64,000 bases of DNA from Ligustrum vulgare (lineage: Eukaryota; Streptophyta; Magnoliopsida; Lamiales; Oleaceae). The notes beneath the pieces were generated by a model, which saw only the letters and a list, made by a program, of their open reading frames with translations, was not told the DNA's origin and made no database searches. The translations under genes were made by a program, and so were the position numbers. Shown piece after piece: positions 43,276 to 55,900 of this stretch (position 1 is its first letter; every line of letters begins with the position of its first letter). The stretch covers positions 26,695,932-26,759,931 of the forward strand of contig OY743183.1 in the NCBI GenBank assembly GCA_963555705.1, written 5' to 3'.

Positions 43276-44157
43276 AACCAAATTCTGAATGAACTCTACT
43301 TTCTTCATCACCTTCATAGTATAGTATGCATGGTGGTCATCATACTTCCCATGCTTAAAATCTTCCTACAATCATTAGCAACAGAATCCTGAAACCACCC
43401 ATAAATGTGTAAAATTCAAAAAAAAACTAAACCCATGAATTCATACAACATATCAATAAAGAAAACATACAAAATCAATTCCATTAGTCCTCCACCTGTC
43501 CACCGGATCTTCATTCAAGTCCAGCTCTATTTCTGAAAGCCCAGCATACAATCTTGTTGACTTAGTTTTGCAATAGTTTACACTAATTCTCGAAGCAAAT
43601 GAATGTGAGATTTTCATGAAAAAATCTCTTTTGTGGGTTTCAGATAATTCGGGTTTTCTAGATAGAATATTGGGGATTGAAGTTAGGGATGTCAAACTGG
43701 TCGAGTCGGGCCGGCTCGGCCCGTGAAGGTCATGTTTGGTTTGGCTCACGAGTCAGGCTAGAGGTGGCTCGTTTGGGAGATAAGCTGAGTCGGGCCAGCT
43801 CACGAGCCGGACGGGCAAACTCGTGGCTCGTTCATTTTTTTCTAACTTTCTATTAATACTAAAATAATTTAAAATATTAAAACTTAAAATTGTATACGAA
43901 CTTGACAAGCTTGAAATGGATTTGACGAGTCTGAAATGAGCTAGACGAGCCTGAAACGAGCCGGCCCACAAGTTTCACGAGCTGAACTCGAACTGTCCAA
44001 CACCTGAATTTCAGTCCTGTCCAAGCCCAAGTCTCTTTTTTCACGATCCGATCCGAGCTTTTAACGAGCTGAACCGAGCCGAACTCACGAACTGTCCGGC
44101 CCGTTTGCCACCCCTAATTGAAGTAGTAGAAAGTGTTGGGACTGGGAATGTCGCCAT
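43276..44157 (-). pseudogene. Broken gene for a probable plastid-targeted protein
   Basis: Exon 1 runs from ATG at 44157 to the donor GTATGT after 43471. Its start MATFPVPTLSTTSI is Ser/Thr-rich like a transit peptide. Later it reads KSTRLYAGLSEIELDLNEDP and VDRWRTNGIDF. A 433-bp hAT element (43684-44116) splits it; leaving out the insert and one target copy, the frame is continuous. Exon 2 (from 43365, after an AG) reads EDFKHGKYDDHHAYY, then a 5-bp duplication (TAGTA twice, 43317-43326) shifts the frame; beyond it EGDEE continues in the shifted frame. Two independent lesions make it a pseudogene. I do not recognise the family. Confidence 0.65.
43684..44116. mobile_element. Non-autonomous hAT element (433 bp)
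   Basis: Termini TAGGGATGTCAAAC and (reverse complement of the right end) TAGGGGTGGCAAAC, flanked by the 8-bp duplication ATTGAAGT (43676-43683 and 44117-44124). An 8-bp target and YAGGGGTGGCAAA ends are the hAT signature. The interior has repeated CGAGCC/GGCTCG words. Inserted in exon 1 of the gene above. Confidence 0.9.
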
Positions 44158-44339
44158 TTCAGTTATTCTTCTTTTCAATTAAGGGACCGAACTGGCTTTT
44201 ATGTGCATATGAAGTTCCTCTTTTGAATTATTATTCATGCATGTGAATCACTGTTGTATTGCATACTGGAGGAAATGTAAAATGGGTGATGGATAGCCTC
44301 TTTGCATCTTATCCAAGTTTTAGCTCAACTCTTTAATCT

Positions 44340-44990
44340 GGATATCCATTTTCTACCTTCTACATTCTACATTTTCTTTTTTTGGTTACTACAAATTACT
44401 TTACTCGATAATTTTTATTTTTATTGCTTATTATTTTTATATTTTACCATAATGTCGTCTTATTTAAAAAAAGGTTGAAGTTAATATTTTCGATCCTAAA
44501 GAAAAACTACTTCAGGTGGTCAGGTGTATTTGATTCATAAGGCAGAAAAGAAAAGATTTTCCATGTAAGTTGGAAAAAAAATTCTTAGCAAGATGGAGAG
44601 AAGATTTTCCAAGAAAATGGCTTAGTTTGTGCATTCCATGTTTGTACATGAAAAGTGTTTTACATGTCAGTTGATTCAGTCAAACACAATGTTGGAAAAT
44701 ATTTCTTACGGAAATGACATTTTCTATGGAAAATTTATCTAATCAAACATACGTCGAGAATTTGAAAATTCCCTACAACTTGAAGACTACTCAAAAGTAT
44801 TTTGACAAAACTTTAGAATCCCAGCCGCATCCCATCCAAGTAAGCGTCACATGCACACTAGAACATACTGCTAGAAGGCAAAGCCATTGATAGAGAAAAA
44901 ATTTGGGTGACTGTTTGCACTCCAATAGTTAACTCAATGGTCGAACGAGAGAGTAAGAAAACCATGTTTTAGGTTATTTTCCCTTTGATG
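44340..44990 (+). repeat. Segmental duplication, copy 2
   Basis: Second copy of 38260-39255. It lacks the MITE at the position of 38384 but has its own insert at about 44520-44755, carrying TTTTCC-rich sequence like the dispersed repeat of 37715 and 46930. Confidence 0.7.
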
Positions 44991-45134
44991 TAATTAATCG
45001 GCCCAATTTAATTGTCGATGTTGAATCGATCAATATGAGACCGCATCCCCATGCGTATGCAATGTAATTTATAGATATGACATAGTCCCCCAAGTTTGAG
45101 TGGTACATTCATATGCGGGGCAGACATTGAAATA

Positions 45135-45423
45135 CTCCCTCCATCCCAATTATATAGGCTTGTTTGACTTTTTACACAGATTAAGAAAATATATTTAATG
45201 TCATTGAAAAAGTAATTTTTGTAAAGAAGAATTTCAACTTACCCTTATTTAATATCAAAACTATTATATTGGAAGTAATAAATAAGGATATATTGATAAA
45301 TAAATAAAATAAATACTTTCCAGTAAAGAAACAAGTTTACATAATTGGGATAAACGAAACAAGTTTATATAATTGGGATAAACGAAAAATGAAATACAGC
45401 CTATATAATTAAGATATAGGGAG
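45135..45423. mobile_element. Stowaway-type MITE (289 bp)
   Basis: Left CTCCCTCCATCCCAATTATA and right end (reverse complement CTCCCTATATCTTAATTATA) form a clear inverted repeat, flanked by TA. It contains a 27-bp internal tandem duplication (AAACAAGTTTAYATAATTGG). Confidence 0.88.
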
Positions 45424-45848
45424 TATATGTTATTGACTAGCCAAGGGCTTATAGATTGCCCCAAAATATGAGTTGTCATAAACATATGAATACTTTTAAA
45501 TAGTCTTCAAGATATGAGGGATTACAATTTACAGATGACCTCTAAAATATGAGAAACTCATTAAAGTGAGGGCTTACAAACTGTCTCTAAAACATCACTG
45601 TATGATTTGTTGAAATTTCAACTGCATCTCCTCTATAATATGAACTAAAATCAACTTGTAATACAATATAATATCTCCACAAAACTTATAATATCTCCAC
45701 AAAACTTATATAGAATATACTGGAATGATTTAACCATTCAAAATACTCATGAAGATAAAGTGTGAATAATAGAAAATTAAATTCCTCTAGGATATAACAT
45801 GCAAAGAGCCTATCATGTATCATAGTAGATAAATTCTTTTATAGCTTA

Positions 45849-46917
45849 GAGCATCTGCAATGGTGATCTAAAAAAAGGTTTTGATTTAACATCCCGAAAA
45901 TCACTTTTACCTCTTGATATACACCCTCGTGGATCTAAATTAGGATTGTCCTCCAATGGATAGATGTATATTAAAATTTATAAATTTAATTACTTAATGT
46001 TATTTTTTTAATTTGCATAAATATTCTTTCTAGTAAATTTCTTAAGTTAATTTAGTTTCGATTTTTGTATTTATATGTATATTACGAAAAAATCGATATA
46101 AAATTTTTTGAAATTTTGTTAAAAATTAAAAATAAAATTTTGCAATTGGTTAAGAAATAAAGTATCCCCTTATATTGGGATATAAAGGAATAAATATGGA
46201 TAAAATATGTATATCTGCATATATCCACATACATCCATATCAAGTGGGCCACGTAAGTTATAAATTTGGATGCAAATGTGCATTTAAATATAAATTTTCT
46301 TCCAGAATGTTTATTTAGAGCATCTCAAATACATTCCGTGGATTGAAAAAATACACATGACACATCAGCAAATAGAAGAAATATGATAAAAAATCATCTC
46401 TAATGCACAACGTGAATTACGATGTTAGGCTGACGTGTCGTTAAAAAAAAATAAACATTGTGGGGATAGAGCGTCTACATCTAGATGTTCCGTGAGATAT
46501 GCTAACTCAACATTAATTTTTATTTTTTAATTATTTAATTATTATAAATAGGGACGTTGGCCAATCAGGTTTTATGATACAAGTTATTTCTATTTGGACT
46601 GTTTATACAGTGAAAAATCCTGTAGAGAAGACTCAACTTATACATAGTAATTAATTTTAAATTTAAATAAAAATGCTACATAATCAATATTATTTAAGTG
46701 TAGACGGGACCATTGGAGAGTAAATTTTTGACTTCTCCATTCATTTATCCACGCTCTCTAGAAGTCCGTCTATTTTATTGCCACGTCGACCCCAATCCAT
46801 AGAGTCCATTGAAGATGCTCTTAAATCAAATTTACACCCCCATTGGAGATGAATCCGATGATTTTGGAGATCTAAATCACTAATTAGATCTAATATACAC
46901 CACGACTAGAGATGCTC
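45849..46917. mobile_element. Tourist/PIF-Harbinger-like MITE, outer of a nested pair
   Basis: Starts GAGCATCTGCAATGG and ends AGAGATGCTC, with TTA on both sides (45846-45848, 46918-46920). The 3-bp TTA target and GAGCATCTCCAATG-type ends are typical of plant PIF/Harbinger MITEs. A second element of the same type is inserted inside (46318-46820), so its own length is about 560 bp. Confidence 0.8.
46318..46820. mobile_element. Tourist/PIF-Harbinger-like MITE, nested (503 bp)
   Basis: Starts GAGCATCTCAAATACATTCC and ends TTGAAGATGCTC, flanked by TTA (46315-46317 and 46821-46823). Inserted inside the element at 45849-46917, so it is the younger of the two. Confidence 0.82.
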
Positions 46918-46929
46918 TTAAGCCCTGTT

Positions 46930-47355
46930 TGATATGAAAAATTTTCCATCGAAAATGGAAAATGTTTTCCATTTTTCAACTTTTGCATTGTTTGATTGCC
47001 TAATTTTTTCATGGAATTCATTTTCCAACTTTTCTTGAAATCTATTATTTTCCTTGATTTTAAGGAATTAGTTTTCTTGACACTTTGTTGGGAATTAAGG
47101 TGGAAAATCATTTTCTCCTTATTTTGTCCTTTTTGTTGCTGTTAATTGACTTTTTTGTTTTAGAAATTAACATTATTATTATCAAGTACAAATGTATAAA
47201 AAAATATATTAAAAAAATTTGATTGAAACAACAAGATTTTGCTTTATTTTTCATAGAAAATAATGTCAACCAAATAACAAAACTTGAAAATTCTTCTACT
47301 TTTTCAACCTAGAAAATTAAACAAATCAAACATATTAAACTTATAATTTCCATGA
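46930..47355 (+). repeat. Dispersed TTTTCC-rich repeat, copy 2
   Basis: Homologous along most of its length to 37715-38125 (see shared blocks there). It starts GTTTGATATGAAAAATTTTC and has many TTTTCC/GGAAAA words, giving it local self-complementarity. Confidence 0.65.
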
Positions 47356-47580
47356 ATTCATGTACTTCACAAAATAATATAATAAATATACTAGTAGTAA
47401 TAATGTAATGTTATCGAAGGACTATTCAACGGCTCCAAATCGCCAATTTTTTTTTCTAAGTAAAATGTGATTGAAAATCGGAGGGAAAAATGTGTTTGAT
47501 TAAAAAGTGATTTGAAAAAATGTATTCTTTATAAATTAATTTATAAATTGTAATGATTACGTAAAAGAACTCACTGTAAG

Positions 47581-47676
47581 ATACTAGTGTCACAATAGTC
47601 CCCAAGTTTGAAAATAGATGCTCATATAATACTAGTGTCACAATAGTCCCCAAGTTTGAAAATAGATGCTCATATA
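47581..47676. repeat. 48-bp tandem duplication
   Basis: Two near-identical units beginning ATACTAGTGTCACAATAGTC at 47581 and 47629. Being 16 codons long, they create a repeat in a minus-strand ORF (47456-47920) that has no other support. Confidence 0.9.
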
Positions 47677-47689
47677 ATACATGGACTTG

Positions 47690-47955
47690 TAGGCAGGTAA
47701 GATGCTCTGAAGATATAGATGCAGATGTGAGTCTCTGTGGATAAGCAACTATGAGGAAATTGATACAAAGGTAAAACTTTGAAGAAGTAGCTGTGGCAAA
47801 GATGATGCAGAGGTGATGCTCTAAAGATAAACAACTATGATGAAGTGGATGCAAAGCAAGACCCTGAAGATATGCACCTGTATGAAGCTGATTCAGAGAT
47901 GAGATTTCGAAGATAACCAATTGTGATGAAACTGCAGCAAAGGCTAGACTCCGAG
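47690..47955 (+). repeat. Degenerate tandem repeat of about 45 bp
   Basis: Repeating pattern GATGCARAGG...GACTCTGAAGATAARCAACTRTGA...GAARTTGATGC, about five or six units, typical of an old LTR. Non-coding. Confidence 0.55.
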
Positions 47956-47958
47956 TAT

Positions 47959-49036
47959 GATCAATTTTCTTCTCGAAGCAATAATATTTTCTTGCATAAA
48001 AGATGATTGATCCATGTTAATGGCTTCTTCCATGATGGATGATTCATCCATGGAAGGCTCGTCTTCGTAGGTATCCAAGGTGGGCCTTCTTCGAGGTTTT
48101 TTTTCACCCCTACTTTCGAAGCTATTATACTTCCTTACATGTAGATGATTCATTCATGCCAAGGGCTTCTTTAATGGTCAATGGTGCATCTTTGGTAGTA
48201 GAGGTGTCAAGACGGACGGGCCGACCAGACCTGTGAAAACCGGTTCGGATCGACCCGGGACAGCGAGCCGACCGTGACCAGTGCGGGCGGTTCACTGGTC
48301 AAGAATTTGTGAATCGCGGGTTTCACGGGTCAAACCCTCGCGGGCCGCGGTTAACCCACTGACATGTGGAAAAAAAAAACTGTTTTTATTAAATATTATA
48401 GCATTGAAAATCTCTTTCTTCTACAAACTCCAATACAATTTTTAAATCAAAATCTTTTTTTTTTTCTCCCTAATAGTTAAGAAACGTAATATTCTTCGAT
48501 AATAGTAATTAGAAATACATTTAGCATTTAATTGTTATTTGTTTATGTTTTGTTTAAATTTGCAAATTTAGAAGTAATTCATTTAATATAAAATATACAT
48601 TTAAATTCTATGTAAATATTTTATGGTATAAATATGAATTTATCATTTTAATCATTTTGTACTTAGAAATTTGACAAAAAAAAAAATTGCTATAAATAAG
48701 AAAATTTATGTTTTTGTTCATACAGGCCAAATCAGAAAGAGTCGCGACCCGCATGGGCCAGCTGGCGGGAATGGGTTGTAATTCAAAATTTGTGAGTTGA
48801 CCCGGAACCCGCAGGGGGCGTGCTTTTTTTCATGCGGCTTGTTACCGAGTTTTTATGTTGGCGGGCCAACCCGACCTGGACCAGCCGAATTGACACCTCA
48901 ATTTGGTAGGCTCATCTTCATAGGTGTCAAGGGGATCCTCTTTGGGGTACTTCACACTTCTCCTTTTGACTAGGCCGTAGTTGTGTTTTTTAACAATGAT
49001 TTTGTCTATTCCTCTCCGAATTAACCTATAGTTCAT
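47959..49036 (-). pseudogene. Repeated-module ORF with DTYEDEP motif, split by a hAT element
   Basis: Minus-strand frames at 49036-48902 and, after the hAT insert, 48198-48127 join in phase when the insert and one target copy are left out, ending at a stop after STCKEV. A second, related module follows (about 48120-47959). Each module has a basic start, then LDTYEDEP, then acidic Ser/Met/Glu-rich sequence ending near a Cys or Arg-rich edge. I do not recognise the family; it could be part of a retroelement. Confidence 0.4.
48199..48901. mobile_element. Non-autonomous hAT element (703 bp)
   Basis: Ends TAGAGGTGTCAA and (reverse complement of right end) TTGAGGTGTCAA, flanked by the 8-bp duplication TTTGGTAG (48191-48198 and 48902-48909). 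GC-rich subterminal regions with GGCCCGCA/CGGGC words surround an AT-rich centre, as in the 433-bp hAT element at 43684. No transposase ORF. Confidence 0.85.
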
Positions 49037-49948
49037 CCATACCTATATATACTAGGGACAAGTCACATTTTGGGGTTCTTTTCAGTTCAAAATCATATCA
49101 AAACGCTGTCGAATTATCAAGGAAACTTATTGGCTCAAGAGCGAAGATTGAAAATTTATGCAAAATGAAGAATAATTTCGAGTCATGAATTCTACCAAAT
49201 CTTACGTTAGAACTGTGGTGAAGTTTTACTTTTCGAATTTCATATTTTGATTTATTGTTTAATTAATGCAATTTATGAGTTTGAACAATTAATTCTTACT
49301 TTTATTTATCTACAATTACTTGATCACTAGTTGTATGATTGTTGTGCCATTTTCTTAAATTCGAAAGATTGAAAATACATTATACATGTTTTAATTGCCC
49401 CAAAATTCGATAGGGTATAGAAATATACTTCTATACTTTGTATTATTTTCAAAAATTTTCAATTTTCAAAAATTTTCATAAAAATCTTTTTCAAATAAGC
49501 TTTAATATAGTGATGATATCTATTGAGGAAAATTGCACATTGGTCCTCAACCTAGTTGAGAATATGTATTTTGAAATAGTGATTTTTTAAGAATGAATGG
49601 TTAAAAAATTAATAGAAAAGAATATATTGAAGAACGTGTAGTTGAAAGTAAGAAAGAGAAAAATGTATGGATTCGATGGTATTCAATACTACATTACAGT
49701 CAGTATAACTATAATCCATGGTAAAAACGTGCAAATACACAGAAAAAAAAAAGGGAACCATGAAAAACAACAAAATTGGCCATTTCTGTCTTTCATTTTT
49801 ATGATAAAGAAGTTGGGACTGTCGTTCGAGTACAAACTTAGGATTCTAGTTTCGAAATAAATAAATAAATAAATAAATAAAATTGGATGCATAAAATAAA
49901 AACTCACACGGATGAGAAAATGATGATTTGGCTACAAATTACCTCATC
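49037..49948. other. Intergenic region downstream of the helicase
   Basis: AT-rich. Includes an (AAAT)n tract at about 49857-49880. Poly(A) signals for the helicase gene (minus strand, reading TTTATT on the plus strand) are abundant at 49820-49880. No gene seen. Confidence 0.4.
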
Positions 49949-52900
49949 CTAGTATCTAACAAACTGACCCTCGCCTTTCCCACCATACGGATTTTTCTCA
50001 CTGAATCCATTCCGACTTCTTTCAACATTTTTCATCTTCTTCCTTAATTTGGATGTGTTACTGTCGATGTTTAAGTTTACTTTGGGAGGAGATGAAAGAC
50101 AGAAAGAAGCAGCTACAGCCTGCATATAGCATAAATTACTGTCATGACGCGTGAAATAATAAAATGACATTTTCATTGAATTCAAAAACTATGGTAAGTC
50201 TTTAATAGTGCTCTTTACATCCTGCACGGCACACCCCATCCTTCGGGAAGTGAGACGGTTGGCGTCGAGTGATTAAGTAAGGGTTTTAAGAATATCGAGG
50301 CAGTTCTAATTAGAGGGAACTGTACCAGTTGTCCCCCAGCCTATTGCTCAGTTTCATCCTCACATTTCCATTATAGTTGCACAATCAGTCCCCAATCAAA
50401 CTAACTTACACCAAGTTAAAGCTCTGTTGTTTAAAAGTTTTTTTGTTTAAAAACAAAGAGTGATGTTTTCAAATTAAACTATGCCCTTGTTTGGTTTTCT
50501 TTAAAGTTTTCTCATTTTTCTACAATACTCAATCTCAACCATTCATTTCAACCAAATTTCTACCATCCATTCTCCTAAAAATAACTATTCATTTAAAAGA
50601 AAAAAAAAAACTTCATTTTAAACTATACCAAACACACTCTGTGGTTGAAAATGTGGGAAGAAAATGTGATTAAAAAATTGTTTAAGAAATGTGTTGTTTA
50701 AAAACAAGTTTGCCAAGCAGAGACTAAAGTGCCATGTGGCCCATGTGAAAACATAACTCACCAACACTTTTCAGGGTACCAGCCCAATTTGAGAAGCAAA
50801 ACAGCTTCATCAAATTGGATATCCAAGGGCCATTCTTTCTAGCTTAGCTGAACATGCTCTGTCATATCTAAAATAATAGTGATCTATCTTGAAAATTGTT
50901 TATATATTATACATTAATGTCAAAAACTGGTAAGACCCAATGACTTTCGGGGAGTTTGAGGGATGTACAATAATTGCAATTATACTTCCACTTTAATAAT
51001 AAATGCAACACACATACATATCAAGATATAGTAATTTGGTAAATAATATTTCCAAATTGTTACGTACCTGCATATCGAGTCGGTGAACATTAAAGATGTC
51101 CTTCATAGAATGAGAATTATAAGCTAGTATGTAAGATCTGTATGCATCTTTAGCCGACTTGTTCAAGTAATAATTATTTGAAACCAGCTTTTCCTGCATC
51201 AGTACATATAATAAATAATTTTTACTTCCCAGGAACTTGTGAGAACGGGAAAAAGAAATTCCGTTAGCAGTAAATATGATCAAACAGTTCTAGACAAGAC
51301 TTTACCAGGTGGGATTGCACATTTGCAAGCTTCTTATCATCAAATTCATACTCTTTCACAGGCACTTTTGCAACCTGAAATCAACAGCGACCATACTTCA
51401 GAGCCAAAAGAAAAAAGCTGAAACATTAGCTTCTAAATTTAGATGACGACTTTAGCATTGGTAAATACAATTCTTGTGACTAAACAGCCGTGAAGGGTCA
51501 CAAAAAATTGATCCAAGAAAGATGCCACCACCCAAAATGGTAGTCAATCAAAAATAAATAAATAAATAATTGTGTTTGCCTTGTATAGGCCTTAATTCTA
51601 CACCTGAATTTTGTATTGAGGATCCAACGAATATAGAAGCAAACTACCTCATTAGAAGAAAATTAATGTTAAGTTTTCCATTATTTAACCATTATTATTA
51701 ATGAAAAATAAGTTAAACATGTGAGAGCACAAATTTTTTTCTATGGACAGATAAACATTATGCTCTTTCACACGAAAATAGTTGTCTACCTTAAGGTATC
51801 GAAGAAAATGCAACTCCTCCGGAATAAGGAAAAGTAGGGCACTCCCTTTTGCACCTTCCCCACGTGCTGTTCGACCAACTCTGTGGATATAATCCTAAAA
51901 GTAATTACATAAAACAAAGTTTAGGAGATTTCAAACATTATTAATCAGGATATCATTTAAGAGGATATCAGCACCTTATTAGGGTCATCTGGGGGATCGA
52001 ATTGTACAATCCAATCCTACAAGGAAAAAAAAAAATTAATCGGCAGTGGGTTCCATCATCTTACCCTAAATAAAAGCAGTGACAAAAATCTACCATAAAA
52101 CGGCTGTCCTTTTTCTTCTTCTTCTATTATACAAGAGACTACCATTTTTCTATTTTTCAAACCTGGCCCGAGCATTGACCCCGGAAAAGGTAAGAGTCAG
52201 AAGTCAAAAGGTTCCACCGTGGTCAAATAGGTTGTAAAATGTAAAATAAACATTAATACACTAAGAAAATTTGTACAACAATATATCACACTTATCATGA
52301 CCAGCAGTTTGAAGAAAATACAAATCCATAATGTTAATTGTAAAATTTATTATTACTCAAACTTCTTGATACATCACAAAAATAACACCAATTTCCTAAA
52401 CTATAAAATATATTTTAGATTGTAAAATACGAGTATATTTAACGACCACATTATGTTGCAATACAATGAAAAGGACGGTATTAATTCACAAAGGTGCACA
52501 GTGGGTTTCGTAGGCGCACTGTGGGTTGCTGGAATGTTAACCCTGTGTTCATGTTTCATAACAAGTAGCTTATAAGTTTCTATAAAAATCTAAGCCAAAA
52601 AATAATTTTAGTCACGCATTCATATCTATTACCATTAATAATTCACATTTCGTGAGACTTCTTGCTAAAATGTTACCAATAATTTTACACGAACGCATGC
52701 TATACGATTCTCATATTGAATGGTTATTTATTTATTTATTTATTTAATGACTCAGGTATAAAAAGCTTCATCCAACTAATCATGGAGAAGACGGCCTTCC
52801 CCCCTTGGCTCACCCTTCATATAAATCTGAATGTTGATACAGTCTGCACAATTAGAGTAGGAACAAAAAAGCTTATAAAAAGATAACAATGACTAGCTTT

Positions 52901-55900
52901 AAAGAATAAGCAGCTAAGTGGTCATACTTGTTGTGCGTGTGGATTTAGCCCTGTTTGACAACCATTATCTGAAACTCATTATTCTAGATTACTCATTTTC
53001 AATCCAATTTACAAATTAAATATTCTGCACATAAACTCAAAAATTTTCTTAATTTTTAACCCTACATTATCTTAAAAATCACTATTCAAAAACTCATTTT
53101 TCTAATATAAAGGTTATAAGACTAGGGTTAGCAAAAGATTTAATCACAAGTTTTTGTTCATATTAATAAGACGAACTGGTAAAACCAAGACCAGTTCATA
53201 GCTTAACCTGCCAGACACCAGTTATTTTAAATATATTTTTAGTAGTCAATTTACACCATATGACCTGACAGGATTTTGGTCCATCTCATGGTTTTTCCAG
53301 TTGAACCAGCCACTCCACTCCGGTTTTAATACCATTGATATTTCCATAACTGTACTTGTTGGAAACAATACATTCCAGAAAAAAGGAAAAGGTTATGCCA
53401 AAGAAAGAGGGAGAGTGAAGCTATGCCATTCTTTAATTATATACTTTTTCCATACATAATCCGTCGTTTCTTTTTTTTGACAGCGTTTATTTTATAAAGG
53501 TGAAGAAGCATACCACAGCAGGGATATCAAGACCACGAGCAGCGACATCGGTACATAACAAGATACCCTTCTCCGCTTTGCAAAATTCAAAAAAGGTGGA
53601 AGTTCGTTTCGGCTGGTTTTGGTTTCCGTGGATATCAAAACAGTCTATCTGAATGTATCTAAAAAGTTCTGAATGAAATTTGACAGAACTGCACGATGAG
53701 AAGAAGACCATCAATTTCTTTGACATATTCCTCTTCAAGAAGGAATACAGAAGGAGAAATCTTTTTGGCACTTGAGACAACACAGTAGCCTTGCTGAAGC
53801 CCTTCGTTGGTGACCTATAAATGCTAACATTTAATCAAATGGGATACAAAAAAATACCAGTTTCAACTATAATGGAAAAATAGCCAGTCAATATACCCGC
53901 TTCCTTCCATCATCCACATCAATGTAAACAGGAGTTTTTTGAAATGATAAGCGCGCAAGATCTTCAACCTGAAATTGATAATATTTTTTAAATCCTCCAG
54001 GCAACAATAACTGAATTTTCTTTTTTCATTTCCATCATCAATATAATAAGAAAGAAAAGTTCACTTCAGCAGAAGAACATAAGAATTTAGAATGCAGCAC
54101 GACATTTTAGGAAGATAAAAGAAATTCAAAATAAAACCATGCCTTTATTTCTTGCATTCTATTTTATCTTTATTTTCCAAAAACAACATAAAATATAATT
54201 TTTATCTTATCAGTGTTAAACAAAATCAGGTTTGTTTTATTCATACCTTTTTAGTCTGTGTAGCAGAGAAAAGTGCAGTTTGTCTCTTCTGCAAGGTAAG
54301 TAGCATCTCAATTAATTCACAAACAATGAAGAAGTAGCATTTAGTTATTTCATACATTATTCAGCACATATATAATATAGGACACAGTGTGACAGAATTT
54401 CTTAACTCTCAAGAAAGGGACTAGAAATACTTAAGAGCAAAACAGAAATGGATTCATCTAATGATGATGAATAGTGTTTTCAATGGATGCCATCATGGAG
54501 TCAACATGTTAAGCCAACCATATCTACCCGAATCAGTAAACAACTTTGGATTTTCATTTTGGAATTATTTCTTGTGCAATTATCAACAGAGATCTCCCAA
54601 CCTTTCATATGTGGGCACTTCATGTCCCCAACCTGCAATTTTTGTGTTTAAAAAATAAAATAAAATATATAATAATAAAATCTTCCCAAGTTTCCACCTC
54701 CGCTGCTGCCCCCATCCTGTCACTGTCACCCCTTCCCTCTCCCTGGAGGAACTCACTGCCAGCAGCCCCCATCATCATCTTCCCCAAAATCGTAATGAAT
54801 TACTATTGCCAGATTAAATAAGATCTTGTTATGTGACTGAGAACTTAGACTCATACGATACTACCAGTTCCGATGAAAGAAAAGGGGCTCCTAGAGCTTT
54901 GAATGTTATCTGCCAGAGACTACTCACCCTGAGACGTAACCTTGTGCATAGCTGTTCACCTCTTCTGTTGGTCTCCACCCCTTTCAAATGGGCGAAAGTC
55001 CGATACAGCAGAGACCTCCCCCTTTTGCCTTTTTTAAAAAAAAGGGGGGGTGTGGAATTAGTCACCGATATTTCTCTTTTCATAAGTTCACCAATTAATA
55101 ACTATTAGAAGTTTCTTTCACAAAAAATATATGTTTCGACTAAATGTTAGCCCAATACCTACAATCCTGTCGAAGGACAATTGGTGGGTATGGGTATTGC
55201 CGTATGGGTATGTGGGAGTAGAAGATGAGTGATTTTTCTTTTTCTTTTTTTCTTTTTATATATCTTCTGATTTTTCCTCACTGGATTAAATTTTCAACTA
55301 AAAATAAGGGAATAATTGTCGTTTAAACTAAACAATATGTGCAACTTATTATAGTTTTTCAGACAGAACCCCTAAGTTGAGACTCAAATACTACAGAAAT
55401 TGAAGGTTGGGGACCCAAGTTCTCACTTGTACAAAGATTGCAGATCTCCAGTGCCAATTTCCCTAATTCTTTTAACAGGCAAAATCTAATCCATAGGTTA
55501 CAAGATAACTTGAATATGATAACAAACACAGCCCTCCAATTCAATAATTGCACCATGATACATCTTAATTAATGTCACGTCGCCAAAATAAAAATGACAA
55601 AACGAGTCCCTGCAAAAAAATTGAATCTTTCGCTGCAGGGAACTCTCAAATGACTATAAATCAGATTATATTTCCTTATCCACAGTAAGAAAACAAGGAA
55701 AAAGAAGGCTGGAGCAATTAATTTTTCATAACCTGAAAACCCAAAATAAAATATTTGACTGCATAAATGCCCCAACGAGCATTAACTATAGGCTATAGCT
55801 GCAAGTACCTTCGGAAAAATATTAATGATCTGCTTCATTTCTTCTTCAAAATTTGCTTCCAAAATCCTGTCTGCTTCGTCAATCACAAGGCACTGCAAGG

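Noticed and set aside
47456..47920. 154-codon minus-strand ORF
   Set aside because: Covers two tandem repeats whose units are multiples of three; no domain, no codon evidence.
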